A DNA stretch of 7,982 nt. Source: Bacteroidota bacterium. Its GTDB lineage: Bacteria > Bacteroidota > Ignavibacteria > Tepidaquicellales > Tepidaquicellaceae. The notes under the pieces were generated by a model. The model saw only the letters and a program-made list of their open reading frames with translations, had not been told where the DNA came from and ran no database searches. The DNA is taken from assembly GCA_023429265.1 (NCBI GenBank), contig JAEYVS010000171.1, positions 1 to 7,982 of the forward strand, in the 5' to 3' direction. The position numbers and the translations under genes were made by a program. How positions within the stretch are numbered: the stretch's first letter is position 1; every line of letters starts with the position of its first letter. Positions 1-6,366 of the stretch are shown here, piece by piece.

Positions 1-521
1 GTATTCCAGAATCCTTCCACCGAATCCAGCCTGTACCAGCTTGAATACTCATTCACATTATATGCTACGTGGTCTAAAATGAAAAACTCCGCCTCCGGTC
101 CGAAGTATACTTCATCTGCTATCCCCGTGGATTCCAGATATTTCTGTGTCTGTTTAGCAATGTATCGTGGGTCGTGGATATAAGGCTTCTTATCGCAATC
201 CACAACATCGCATATCATTACAAGTGAAGTCGACTTAATGAATGGATCGACGTGTGCAGTAGTAGGGTCCGGCATGACAAGCATATCCGAGTCATTGATG
301 GATTTCCATCCGCGGATGGATGAACCGTCGAATCCAAATCCTTCATAAAAGCTTGCTTCTTCCAGTTTGTCGATTGGTATGGAAAAATGCTGCCACTGAC
401 CGGGCATATCGGTAAAGCGAAGATCGACCATCTTCACTTCTTTTTCTTTCGCCAGCTTAAAGACATCGTTGATTGCCTTCAACTTATCTTTTTCTGCGTC
501 GATCTGATTTTTCTTTGCCAT
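1..521 (-). CDS. glnA: Glutamine synthetase type I, N-terminal part (runs off the left edge)
   Basis: Encodes the first 173 residues of glutamine synthetase, the cytoplasmic enzyme that makes glutamine from glutamate, ammonia and ATP. The visible part holds the N-terminal beta-grasp domain, with GFGFDGSSIRGW at about residues 61-72 and MPDPTT at 83-88. It also holds the start of the catalytic domain, with FGPEAEFFILD at 140-150, whose Glu143 and Glu145 match the metal-binding glutamates of the family. GSI enzymes are usually about 470 residues, so roughly two thirds lies outside the window, including the ATP-binding and adenylylation regions. The ATG at 521 gives a normal GSI start (MAKKNQIDAEKDK); no clear Shine-Dalgarno site precedes it. 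It lies 16 nt after the Lrp-type gene on the same strand, so the two are probably co-transcribed. Family assignment is firm; whether it is alpha or beta subtype cannot be judged from this part. Confidence 0.96.
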   Translation of the reverse strand, partial: MAKKNQIDAEKDKLKAINDVFKLAKEKEVKMVDLRFTDMPGQWQHFSIPIDKLEEASFYEGFGFDGSSIRGWKSINDSDMLVMPDPTTAHVDPFIKSTSLVMICDVVDCDKKPYIHDPRYIAKQTQKYLESTGIADEVYFGPEAEFFILDHVAYNVNEYSSWYRLDSVEGFWN

Positions 522-537
522 GAGATTATTTAATTTT

Positions 538-1026
538 TTAAGATTTATTATTAAGATATATGTTCGTTGTTTCCTTTGGTGATGAAAGTACAATACTGGA
601 CCTTGTTGCCGTAACCCCGGGCCATGCCTGGATTTTTGCCAGCAGCTTTTCAAGTGTTGTAGTATTGTGAGTACGAATCTTTAATATGTGTGATCCCTCT
701 CCTGTCACCGAGTGGCATTCCAGTACTTCCTTTTCCTTCAGCGCGCTTTGAATAATCTGTGGATAATGATTTGAGGAGTCACTTCTTACAAATATGAAGC
801 AGGTTATGTCGTATTTAAGCTTTTTGTAATTAAGTACAGTCGTATAAGAGGTGATATACCCGTGAGCTTCTAATCTTAATACGCGATCTATCGTAGAGGG
901 GAGGGATAATCCCACTTTCTCTGCAAGGAGATTTTTCTTGATATGGGCATCATTCTGGAGCTCTTCGAGGATCTTGTAATCGATCTCATCGAGCTTAATA
1001 TCGTCTGTATTGTCTTGTGCCTTAAT
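538..1026 (-). CDS. Lrp/AsnC family transcriptional regulator (probable ATT start)
   Basis: A feast/famine-type DNA-binding regulator that senses an amino acid or related metabolite. Read from the ATT at 1026 it is 162 residues, the usual Lrp length. Residues about 12-70 form the winged helix-turn-helix (LDEIDYKILEELQ, then LLAEKVGLSLPSTIDRVLRLE, then GYITSYTTVLN), closely following classical Lrp. Residues about 75-150 form the RAM effector-binding domain, including GEGSHILKIRTHNTTTLEKLL (about 108-128). The only standard start codon in frame is GTG at 915, which would remove the first half of the DNA-binding domain. The frame is open upstream to a TAA just before AAT-ACC-TTA and contains no ATG, GTG or TTG there. 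Thus either ATT is the start or an ATG has been altered by one base. It is 16 nt upstream of glnA. Palindromes overlapping its start suggest self-regulation. The effector is unknown. Confidence 0.88.
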   Translation of the reverse strand: MKAQDNTDDIKLDEIDYKILEELQNDAHIKKNLLAEKVGLSLPSTIDRVLRLEAHGYITSYTTVLNYKKLKYDITCFIFVRSDSSNHYPQIIQSALKEKEVLECHSVTGEGSHILKIRTHNTTTLEKLLAKIQAWPGVTATRSSIVLSSPKETTNIYLNNKS

Positions 1027-1034
1027 TTTTAAGG
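1020..1034. promoter_or_regulatory. 15-bp palindrome CCTTAA-TTT-TTAAGG, candidate Lrp operator 1
   Basis: A perfect inverted repeat with 6-bp arms and a 3-bp centre, at position 1027. It overlaps the proposed ATT start of the Lrp-type gene. It has the 15-bp dyad size usual for Lrp-family sites, with an AT-rich middle. It shares the CCTTA/TAAGG half-site with the second palindrome, whose centre is 31 bp away, about three helical turns. Inferred role: binding site for the product of the adjacent gene. Confidence 0.55.
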
Positions 1035-1045
1035 TATTTTAATTA

Positions 1046-1070
1046 ATTTACCTTATAAAATAAGGTAAAT
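1046..1070. promoter_or_regulatory. 25-bp palindrome, candidate Lrp operator 2
   Basis: Perfect inverted repeat: arm ATTTACCTTAT (1046-1056), centre AAA, arm ATAAGGTAAAT (1060-1070). It carries the same CCTTA/TAAGG half-sites as the palindrome at 1020-1034. It covers the best candidate -10 element of the Lrp-glnA unit, so a protein bound here would block transcription. Further CCTTAA half-sites are at 1113-1118 and 1163-1168, toward the divergent protease gene. Confidence 0.6.
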
Positions 1071-1085
1071 CTTATTAATCTTCAA
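1057..1085 (-). promoter_or_regulatory. Possible promoter of the lrp-glnA unit
   Basis: On the minus strand, TTGAAG (1085-1080) is followed after 17 bp by TATTTT (1062-1057), four of six matches each to the sigma-70 -35 and -10 boxes. Transcription would start near 1050, giving a short leader before the ATT at 1026. The -10 lies inside the 25-bp palindrome. Members of this phylum can use divergent promoter boxes, so this is a modest call. Confidence 0.35.
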
Positions 1086-1239
1086 GTAAAATTAAAATAA
1101 ATTTAAAAAATGCCTTAATAAGAATATTAGCCTCTGAATACGTTTTCTTACTAATTTTATTTCCTTAATTATAGTTTTTTTATATATTAAATACTCTTAG
1201 GGATGTCAACACCTAAAATCAAAAGCTAAATATTCTCCA

Positions 1240-1269
1240 CCCGGGCAGAAAACTCATTTTCCCGGTCAG
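1240..1269 (+). promoter_or_regulatory. Direct repeat CCCGGNCAG upstream of the protease gene
   Basis: CCCGGGCAG (1240-1248) and CCCGGTCAG (1261-1269) match at eight of nine bases and start 21 bp apart, two helical turns, in an otherwise AT-rich leader. They lie about 52-82 bp before the protease start, where an activator or repressor might bind. No convincing -10/-35 pair could be assigned nearby. Function is inferred only from geometry. Confidence 0.3.
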
Positions 1270-1321
1270 GTTTTATTTTGCTCATAACCAGTAAATTGTT
1301 TTTCGAAAATAATTATTCACG

Positions 1322-4207
1322 ATGAAATTGAAAAAAGTACAATCGATTCTTATCATTTTACTCCTGGTGGTATTGCCGCTCACATTTTTTAGTTTTAAAA
1401 GTACAGTGGAATACACGATGGTAAATGAAAGGGTAATAAAAAGAGATGATGGAGCCCTTTATCAAAAAGGCATCATAAACATTAAGTTTAAAAATCAAAT
1501 AGACAACTTCTCCTCTCTTAATCTTGGGGTGGAAAAGATCGACAATTCACTTGCCGGATATCAGGTATCCGATGTGAGCCAGAGATATCCTTTAAATCCA
1601 AACCGCTCAAACAGAAAAATAGGCGATGAAGACCTTGCAAAAGTATTTACGATAAAATACGATGGGAACATAGATCCATATGAACTTTCCGAAATGATAA
1701 TGACTCAAAACTCCGATCTTCTGGAATGGGCAGAACCGGATTTTGTTTATGAAATGGATTATATCCCAAATGATCCAAATATGGGAAACCAATGGCACAT
1801 TACAAAGATTAAGTCTTTTCAAGCCTGGGACATAACCCAGGGTGATACTAATGTAATTGTGGGGATAGTGGATAGCGGAAGCGATCTTGACCATCCGGAT
1901 CTTCAGGCGAACATCTGGAAAAATCTCGATGAGATTCCAGGTAACAGTATCGATGATGATGGAAATGGTTACGTAGATGACTGGATTGGCTGGGATTTCA
2001 TTGGAAATGGATCCGGTCCCGACAATGATCCCCAGGTGTACGGCAGCAACTGTGACCACGGGTCGCACGTATCAGGATGCGCCTCCCAGGTGACGGACAA
2101 TAACACAGGCGGCGCCGGAATAGGTTTTAAAACAAAGCTAATGATCAGTAAGCACGGTAATGACAATGATTTTTCGGGAGCCGGTGGAAGCTCACTCATT
2201 TATAATTCCAATGACGGCATAGTTTACTGTTATCAGAATGGTGCTAAGGTAATTAATTGCAGCTTTAGCAGTCCAAGCTTCAGTTCACTACAGCAGAATG
2301 TAATAAATAATGCCTGGAGCAATGGTACTATTGTATTGGGATCTTCCGGAAATCAATCATCCAACGCTCCGAGATATCCTGCAGCTTGCAATAATGCATT
2401 ATCAGTTGCCGCATCAAACAGTAATGATATTAAAGCCGGTTTTTCAAACTGGCATTCTACTGTAGATGTAACCGGTCCCGGAGATGCAATATTCAGTACT
2501 TTGTGGAATAACACCTACGCTTCATTAAGCGGAACGTCTATGTCCACTCCTATTACAGCCGGAATAGTTGCACTTCTCTGGGCAAAGAATCCATCCTGGA
2601 CTCAGCAAGAAATAGTAGACAGGCTCTTACTATCCGTGGATAGCATATACAATATTCCCGGTAATGCCCCATATGCAGGTGGATTGGGAACGGGAAGAGT
2701 AAACGCTTTCAAATCATTATATGATGCGCCAATCATAGAAATACAAAATGTAACACCGTCTGATTCACTTTTTGGAAACAATGATGGTATTTTTGACATA
2801 AATGAAGAGGTATCAATAAAATTTACAGCAAAGAATACCTGGGTTGCCGGAAATGATATCTCCTTAAGGCTTACCTCTTCAGATCCAAATGTTGAGATAG
2901 TTACGGATTCCATTTACCTGGGGAATGTAGGGGCATATGCCTCTCAGACAGTCGAGCATAATGCAACGTTTAAGATCAAAGCAAAACCCGGTTGTCCATT
3001 CGATCACACAGCACAGTTAAAAATCACTGCTACCCAGAATGCATCTGTAGATGATATTTCCGGAACCGTAAATGTTTCCCTGAGACAGGGATTTGCAGTG
3101 CATGATGCTAACGCAATGAAGCTGGCGCTTACAAATGACGGAGCAATCGGTAAAAAACCCGAAGCATACGGAAGCGGATTGATGATAGGAAACTCTCCTA
3201 CCAATCACATATATGAAAGCGGTTTAATGATCGGAATCAGCAACACGCAGGTATCGGATATGACAAGGAGAGAACAAGCACCTGCAAACGTAGCTGATAC
3301 AGACTTTGTAGCCATCAATGCATACACATTGAATCCGGGACTATCGGCTGAAGATGGTTATGGATTATTTAATGATGACGGCGCGGGGTCAAACAAGATT
3401 GGTGTCACCGTGGATGCGAGAAGCTACGTATTTAATTCCAACTCTTCTGACAGCAGCTCAGTAATATTGAGATATAAGATCACCAATAACAATGCCAGCG
3501 CAATCAACAATATGTTTGTTGGTATTATGTCTGCATATCAGCCAAACGGAAGTTTTAATACGAATGTATCCAACTATGATGCTGCTACTAAAATGGGATA
3601 CACCTATTCAAATGCAAATAATAACCTTTACCTCGGTACAGCTTTATTGAGTGACCAAACAATTGGATTTAAAGCGTACAGTATGGTAGAGATGTTTAAC
3701 GGCTTTACACCGCAGGAAAAATGGGATGCATTATCCAACGGAGTTGTTAACACTACGATGGGACCGAGTCCTAATTGTTACGTGATCTCAGCAGGACCAA
3801 TAAGTCTTGCCGCAGGAGAGTCAACCATTATCGGATTTGCGGTTGTAAAAGGAAATGACCTAAATGACCTGATAGCTAACAGAAACACAGCACTTTCTCA
3901 CTGGAGCTCTGTGGGAATCAACCAGATCTCGCAGACGATCCCGGAGAAGTATGAGCTAATGCAAAACTATCCTAATCCGTTTAACCCGGCTACGAAAATC
4001 ACTTTCGCTCTTCCGAAAAAGGATTTCGTGAAGCTTTCCGTGTATGACATACTCGGAAGGAGAGTAGCTGACCTCGTGAATGAGGAGCTGAACGCAGGAA
4101 CATTTGAGTACACATTCAACGGTGCTGCTCTATCGAGCGGAATGTATTTTTACCGCATCGAGACTACAGGGTTCGTTCAGACCAGGAAGATGCTGCTTGT
4201 AAAATAA
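1322..4207 (+). CDS. Secreted subtilisin-like (S8) serine protease with type IX sorting domain
   Basis: A 961-residue exported protease. Residues 1-25 are a signal peptide (MKLKKVQS, then a long hydrophobic run). About 46-145 resemble an S8 propeptide that folds and inhibits the enzyme (FTIKYDGNIDPYELSEMI, then EWAEPDFVYE). The catalytic domain spans about 165-465, with Asp184 in VDSGSD, His246 in DHGSHVSG, oxyanion Asn344 in SSGN and Ser406 in GTSMSTP, so it looks active. DDDGNGYVDD in its N-terminal part resembles a calcium-binding insert. About 470-590 look like an Ig/CARDB-type beta domain. About 590-870 are beta-rich and not recognised. About 877-961 form a type A sorting domain (NYPNPFNPATKITFALP, DILGRRVADL, SSGMYFYRIE, RKMLLVK), which in known systems directs export across the outer membrane and is cut off on arrival. 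The ATG at 1322 begins directly at the signal peptide; no Shine-Dalgarno site is visible. Natural substrate unknown. Confidence 0.95.
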   Translation: MKLKKVQSILIILLLVVLPLTFFSFKSTVEYTMVNERVIKRDDGALYQKGIINIKFKNQIDNFSSLNLGVEKIDNSLAGYQVSDVSQRYPLNPNRSNRKIGDEDLAKVFTIKYDGNIDPYELSEMIMTQNSDLLEWAEPDFVYEMDYIPNDPNMGNQWHITKIKSFQAWDITQGDTNVIVGIVDSGSDLDHPDLQANIWKNLDEIPGNSIDDDGNGYVDDWIGWDFIGNGSGPDNDPQVYGSNCDHGSHVSGCASQVTDNNTGGAGIGFKTKLMISKHGNDNDFSGAGGSSLIYNSNDGIVYCYQNGAKVINCSFSSPSFSSLQQNVINNAWSNGTIVLGSSGNQSSNAPRYPAACNNALSVAASNSNDIKAGFSNWHSTVDVTGPGDAIFSTLWNNTYASLSGTSMSTPITAGIVALLWAKNPSWTQQEIVDRLLLSVDSIYNIPGNAPYAGGLGTGRVNAFKSLYDAPIIEIQNVTPSDSLFGNNDGIFDINEEVSIKFTAKNTWVAGNDISLRLTSSDPNVEIVTDSIYLGNVGAYASQTVEHNATFKIKAKPGCPFDHTAQLKITATQNASVDDISGTVNVSLRQGFAVHDANAMKLALTNDGAIGKKPEAYGSGLMIGNSPTNHIYESGLMIGISNTQVSDMTRREQAPANVADTDFVAINAYTLNPGLSAEDGYGLFNDDGAGSNKIGVTVDARSYVFNSNSSDSSSVILRYKITNNNASAINNMFVGIMSAYQPNGSFNTNVSNYDAATKMGYTYSNANNNLYLGTALLSDQTIGFKAYSMVEMFNGFTPQEKWDALSNGVVNTTMGPSPNCYVISAGPISLAAGESTIIGFAVVKGNDLNDLIANRNTALSHWSSVGINQISQTIPEKYELMQNYPNPFNPATKITFALPKKDFVKLSVYDILGRRVADLVNEELNAGTFEYTFNGAALSSGMYFYRIETTGFVQTRKMLLVK

Positions 4208-4230
4208 CTTAATTGTATTTTCATAATCTT

Positions 4231-4261
4231 AAAGCCCGTTTAGTATGAACGGGCTTTTTTT
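4231..4261 (+). terminator. Rho-independent terminator after the protease gene
   Basis: AAAGCCCGTT (4231-4240) pairs perfectly with AACGGGCTTT (4248-4257) across a 7-nt loop, followed by more T residues. The A run before and T run after make it partly usable from both sides, but only the plus-strand gene ends here, 23 nt upstream. Confidence 0.92.
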
Positions 4262-4289
4262 GCTAATAATCAAAACTTACATTGCAATG

Positions 4290-4733
4290 ATGCACGAGAC
4301 GTGGATGAAGCAGGCATACCGTGAAGCGGAGAAGGCTTACGAAGCGGGCGAAGTACCGATAGGATGCGTGATCACGTTTCAAAATATCGTGATAGCCAAA
4401 GCTCATAACCAGGTAGAAACCCTGAAGGACCCTACTGCTCACGCGGAACTGATAGCCATTACCTCAGCGGCTGAATATCTGCAGTCCAAACAATTACTCG
4501 GATGCTCGATGTATGTGACCCTTGAGCCCTGCTCTATGTGCGCCGGCGCTATAGTATTAGCAAAGGTAGAGAACCTGTTTTTCGGAGCCTATGACGTAAA
4601 GAGCGGCGCGTGCGGGAGCGTGCTGAACATAACTAACAATAAGGCACTTAATCACAGCTGCAATGTCGCCGGAGGAATAATGGACACCGAGTGTAAGGAG
4701 ATATTGAGGAGTTTCTTTGAAGTAAAGCGGTAG
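4290..4733 (+). CDS. tadA: tRNA-specific adenosine deaminase (A34 to inosine)
   Basis: A 147-residue zinc deaminase of the TadA/CMP-dCMP deaminase fold. TadA converts the wobble adenosine of tRNA-Arg(ACG) to inosine and is usually essential. Zinc and catalytic residues are all present: His51 and Glu53 in TAHAEL, and Cys81 and Cys84 in EPCSMCAGA. Also typical are EVPIGCV near residue 20, the FGAYDVKSGACGS stretch and the C-terminal ILRSFFEVKR helix. Start is ATG at 4290 or the adjoining ATG at 4287. An in-frame ATG at 4245 is rejected because it lies in the loop of the preceding terminator and would add a hydrophobic leader foreign to the family. No Shine-Dalgarno site is seen. The gene begins about 28 bp after the terminator, so its promoter must lie within or before the terminator, or it relies on read-through. 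Guanine deaminase relatives are less likely given the close match to TadA. Confidence 0.93.
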   Translation: MHETWMKQAYREAEKAYEAGEVPIGCVITFQNIVIAKAHNQVETLKDPTAHAELIAITSAAEYLQSKQLLGCSMYVTLEPCSMCAGAIVLAKVENLFFGAYDVKSGACGSVLNITNNKALNHSCNVAGGIMDTECKEILRSFFEVKR

Positions 4734-4742
4734 ACTTATTTT

Positions 4743-4777
4743 AACCACTAAGGCACCAAGACACCAAGGACACAGAG
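4743..4777 (+). repeat. CACCAAG/ACACCAAGG short tandem-like repeat
   Basis: Just after tadA, the text CACTAAGGCACCAAGACACC continues as AAGGACACAGAG. It is built from degenerate copies of a unit close to CACCAAGRA. From memory, tracts of this kind (CCACTAAGGCACCAAGACAC) are scattered between genes in many bacterial genomes; a search was not possible here. Only one copy is in this window. Confidence 0.5.
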
Positions 4778-5072
4778 ATTTACACTTAAATTGAAAAATC
4801 AGAGAGTTAAAAATATTTTCAATTTCATTCAAAAATCCGAACTGTTTTTACAGTTGTTTGCTATGCAGCAGTAAACTGAGAATTTTTTTTATCAATCTTG
4901 TTAAAACAAGGTTTGAGTTATTTCTTCCGCAAAGTACTGCAATATGTCAAAGAACGAATGAATAAACGAGGTAGTAGATGCGTTTATTATACTTATAAAG
5001 ATAGTAATATTTACGGTTATTGTCAAGAGGAAAATTAGTTTGCTAGAGGTATTTTTTACCGCAAAGAGGCAA

Positions 5073-5096
5073 GGGCTTGGGAATGAGTTTTTTAAA
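5073..5096 (+). repeat. 24-nt direct repeat, copy 1 (GGGCTTGGGAATGAG + T6 + A3)
   Basis: GGGCTTGGGAATGAG followed by six T and three A is identical to 6379-6402 on the other side of the M15 gene. At 6367-6390 the same CTTGGGAAT is the right arm of a hairpin; here the left arm is missing, so this looks like a half copy. Confidence 0.75.
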
Positions 5097-5112
5097 TAGA
5101 TACAAATTTTTG

Positions 5113-5150
5113 TTGTTGGTGACGCTTCGCTTAAACACCAACAAACGGCG
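5113..5150 (+). repeat. GTTGGTGACGC stem-loop repeat, copy 1
   Basis: TTGTTGGTG (5113-5121) pairs perfectly with CACCAACAA (5136-5144) around a 14-nt loop ACGCTTCGCTTAAA, followed by ACGGCGGGAA. The same core recurs at 6270-6333 and 6640-6680. Confidence 0.75.
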
Positions 5151-5169
5151 GGAAATTTAGCTGTGTAGA

Positions 5170-5205
5170 CTTGTTGACCCTCCCCTGCCCCTCCGTCGGA
5201 GGGGA
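5170..5205 (-). repeat. CCCTCCCC hairpin unit at the 3' end of the M15 gene, copy 1
   Basis: CTTGTTGACCCTCCCCT is followed by CCCCTCC (5188-5194), GTC and GGAGGGG (5198-5204), a perfect 7-bp hairpin. It begins one base after the M15 stop codon (5206-5208). It lacks a T tract on the minus strand, so it is not a classical intrinsic terminator, though it could stabilise or end the transcript. Its near copy sits in the same orientation after the HPr gene (6775-6811). Confidence 0.7.
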
Positions 5206-6192
5206 TTATCCTTTGAAGACCGGGATTGCAGTCAGGAATTCATAATTGAAATAGATTCGGAGGGTGTATGTTCCTTCGGTGAGGAAGCCGGTATCGTATG
5301 ATACTTCGTGTTTTCCAGGTAAGAATACACCGGCGCGTATCTCCCCGGCGGTTCTGCCCAGATTATCGGTGAAGACCAGCCTCAGAGTTCCTTCGGTGTG
5401 ATTTTCAAATGAATAAGTAGATAAGTTATTCAAGTTAATTAGTCCGTTAGATGGTTTTTTTGTTTCAACGGGAAGTGATCTATTGCAAAGGGAGTCATTC
5501 AGTACTTTGCATTCGGTATTTGTGAATTCTGTTTTTACGTGCTTCCATATTTCATTATCCTGCAGGTGAATATGCCTATTCCCACGGCTGCCATGCTCGA
5601 GGTAGCGTACGTCAAGCTGGTCAACTTTTGACAGGAGATGCTTTGTGTCCGCCGGTGAGTATCGCACCATATCCCCTGCCAGTCCATACATATGCGGTGA
5701 AGATTCGACGTCGGTCCACCCTCGGCGAAGGTAGAGGAGCTGTTCCTCGGACTTTCTCATTGCGTCGCTAATCATCTGATCCCCATTGAGAGAATGCACA
5801 AGGTAGAGGAATTTAATCGCAAAGTTAGGGTGAATGAAGCGGGATACATTATATTTGAAGGTGAGGAAAGGAAAATCGAAATTCATCAAAGGATAGCACA
5901 TTCCCATCCTGCTGAGCATAATAAAATCACCGGGATTTGAGAAATATTTTCCACCGGTGGGAAGGCTAACAAGGAAATAATTTACGGGAAGCTTTTTATC
6001 AAAATATAAAAGGTGCGCGGAGTAAAAGGCAGTATCATTTGCGCGAAAAAAATCATACCCGGAGGAAACAATCTCCGGATCCCCGGTTATGGGAGAAACT
6101 TTTAGGGAATCGGCGGAGGCTTCTTTTATTATTTGAAACAAAAGAAGCAAAAGGAATATAATAATGTAAATATTATTGTAAACTTTAGCCAC
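5206..6192 (-). CDS. Secreted M15-type zinc peptidase-like protein with sorting-domain-like C terminus
   Basis: A 328-residue exported protein. Residues 1-28 are a signal peptide (IIIFLLLLLF, then EASADS with a likely cut after ASA). Residues 30-130 are not recognised. About 140-215 carry the M15 (D-Ala-D-Ala carboxypeptidase/endopeptidase) signature SxHxxGxAxD as Ser165-His167-Gly170-Ala172-Asp174. The second metal-site motif is HxH at His207-His209, preceded by Glu199-His200. The family cuts peptidoglycan cross-links or related peptides using one zinc. About 255-328 form a beta domain (LRLVFTDNLGRTAGEI, LPGKHEVSYDTG, LTEGTYTLRIYF) resembling a type IX sorting or FlgD-like Ig domain, but without the NPFNP motif. 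Start is GTG at 6192; a stop two codons upstream excludes an earlier start. It is a single gene flanked by repeat-rich DNA and convergent with tadA. Peptidase relationship is likely; substrate and activity are inferred. Confidence 0.72.
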   Translation of the reverse strand: MAKVYNNIYIIIFLLLLLFQIIKEASADSLKVSPITGDPEIVSSGYDFFRANDTAFYSAHLLYFDKKLPVNYFLVSLPTGGKYFSNPGDFIMLSRMGMCYPLMNFDFPFLTFKYNVSRFIHPNFAIKFLYLVHSLNGDQMISDAMRKSEEQLLYLRRGWTDVESSPHMYGLAGDMVRYSPADTKHLLSKVDQLDVRYLEHGSRGNRHIHLQDNEIWKHVKTEFTNTECKVLNDSLCNRSLPVETKKPSNGLINLNNLSTYSFENHTEGTLRLVFTDNLGRTAGEIRAGVFLPGKHEVSYDTGFLTEGTYTLRIYFNYEFLTAIPVFKG

Positions 6193-6233
6193 TAATTAAC
6201 ACCAATTTTCTCGAATTATTAAAATATAAAATG

Positions 6234-6288
6234 TTCTGATTACACTTATAAATTCTTATTCGCGCTAATGTTGTTGGTGACGCTACGC
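6234..6288 (+). repeat. About 55-bp direct repeat, copy A
   Basis: Begins TTCTGATTACACTTAT, continues AATTCTTA, GC and CTAA, then TGTTGTT, and ends GCTACGC. It aligns with 6407-6458 with a few substitutions and small indels; the copies start 173 bp apart. Its right part merges into the GTTGGTGACGC stem-loop at 6270. Confidence 0.7.
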
Positions 6289-6333
6289 TTATCGCCGCAT
6301 TCTGCGGGACAGGCAACACCAACAACGGCGGGA
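6270..6333 (+). repeat. GTTGGTGACGC stem-loop repeat, copy 2, with a nested hairpin
   Basis: GTTGTTGGTG (6270-6279) pairs perfectly with CACCAACAAC (6317-6326), followed by GGCGGGAT. The loop is 37 nt, longer than in copy 1, and holds its own hairpin CCGCA-TTC-TGCGG (6295-6307). The extra segment looks like an insertion into the loop of a copy-1-like element. Confidence 0.72.
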
Positions 6334-6345
6334 TTATATCTTACT

Positions 6346-6363
6346 AGTCTAAACCCCTCTGTC
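6346..6363 (+). repeat. AGTCTAAACCCCTCTGTC repeat, copy 1
   Basis: These 18 bases are identical to 6539-6556, 193 bp to the right. Each copy comes shortly before an inverted repeat, but a different one. Confidence 0.75.
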
Positions 6364-6366
6364 AGT

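Larger units (their letters stand above)
4734..5205. other. Gene-free stretch between convergent tadA and the M15 gene, with dispersed repeats
   Basis: No credible gene on either strand. From left to right it holds a CACCAAG-rich repeat (4743-4777); small weak hairpins at 4840-4855, 4869-4878 and 4897-4910 with no solid terminator; an AT-rich section of about 4915-5050 in which nothing is recognised; and a CGCAAAGAGGCAAG tract at about 5060. A cluster of three repeat units follows (5073-5096, 5113-5144, 5170-5205) whose relatives recur beyond the M15 gene. Confidence 0.7.

Noticed and set aside
538..915. A shorter Lrp-type gene starting at GTG 915
   Set aside because: It would begin inside the helix-turn-helix and give 125 residues; the upstream frame encodes the missing, clearly Lrp-like N terminus.
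1607..3208. Open frames on the minus strand inside the protease gene (1607-2068, 1969-2199, 2602-2913, 3004-3208)
   Set aside because: They are antisense to a well-defined protein with intact catalytic motifs and encode nothing recognisable.
4245..4289. ATG at 4245 as the tadA start
   Set aside because: It lies in the loop of the intrinsic terminator and would add a hydrophobic leader not found in TadA; the pair of ATGs at 4287 and 4290 fits the family.
4557..4832. Minus-strand open frame across the tadA 3' end and the CACCAAG repeat
   Set aside because: It is antisense to tadA, and its distinctive part (LCPWCLGALVV) is just translation of the repeat.
4840..4910. Small hairpins as a terminator for tadA (AACTG/CAGTT, CAGT/ACTG before T8, CTTGTT/AACAAG)
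   Set aside because: Stems of 4-6 bp, AT-rich, and either no T run or too weak a stem to be called with confidence.
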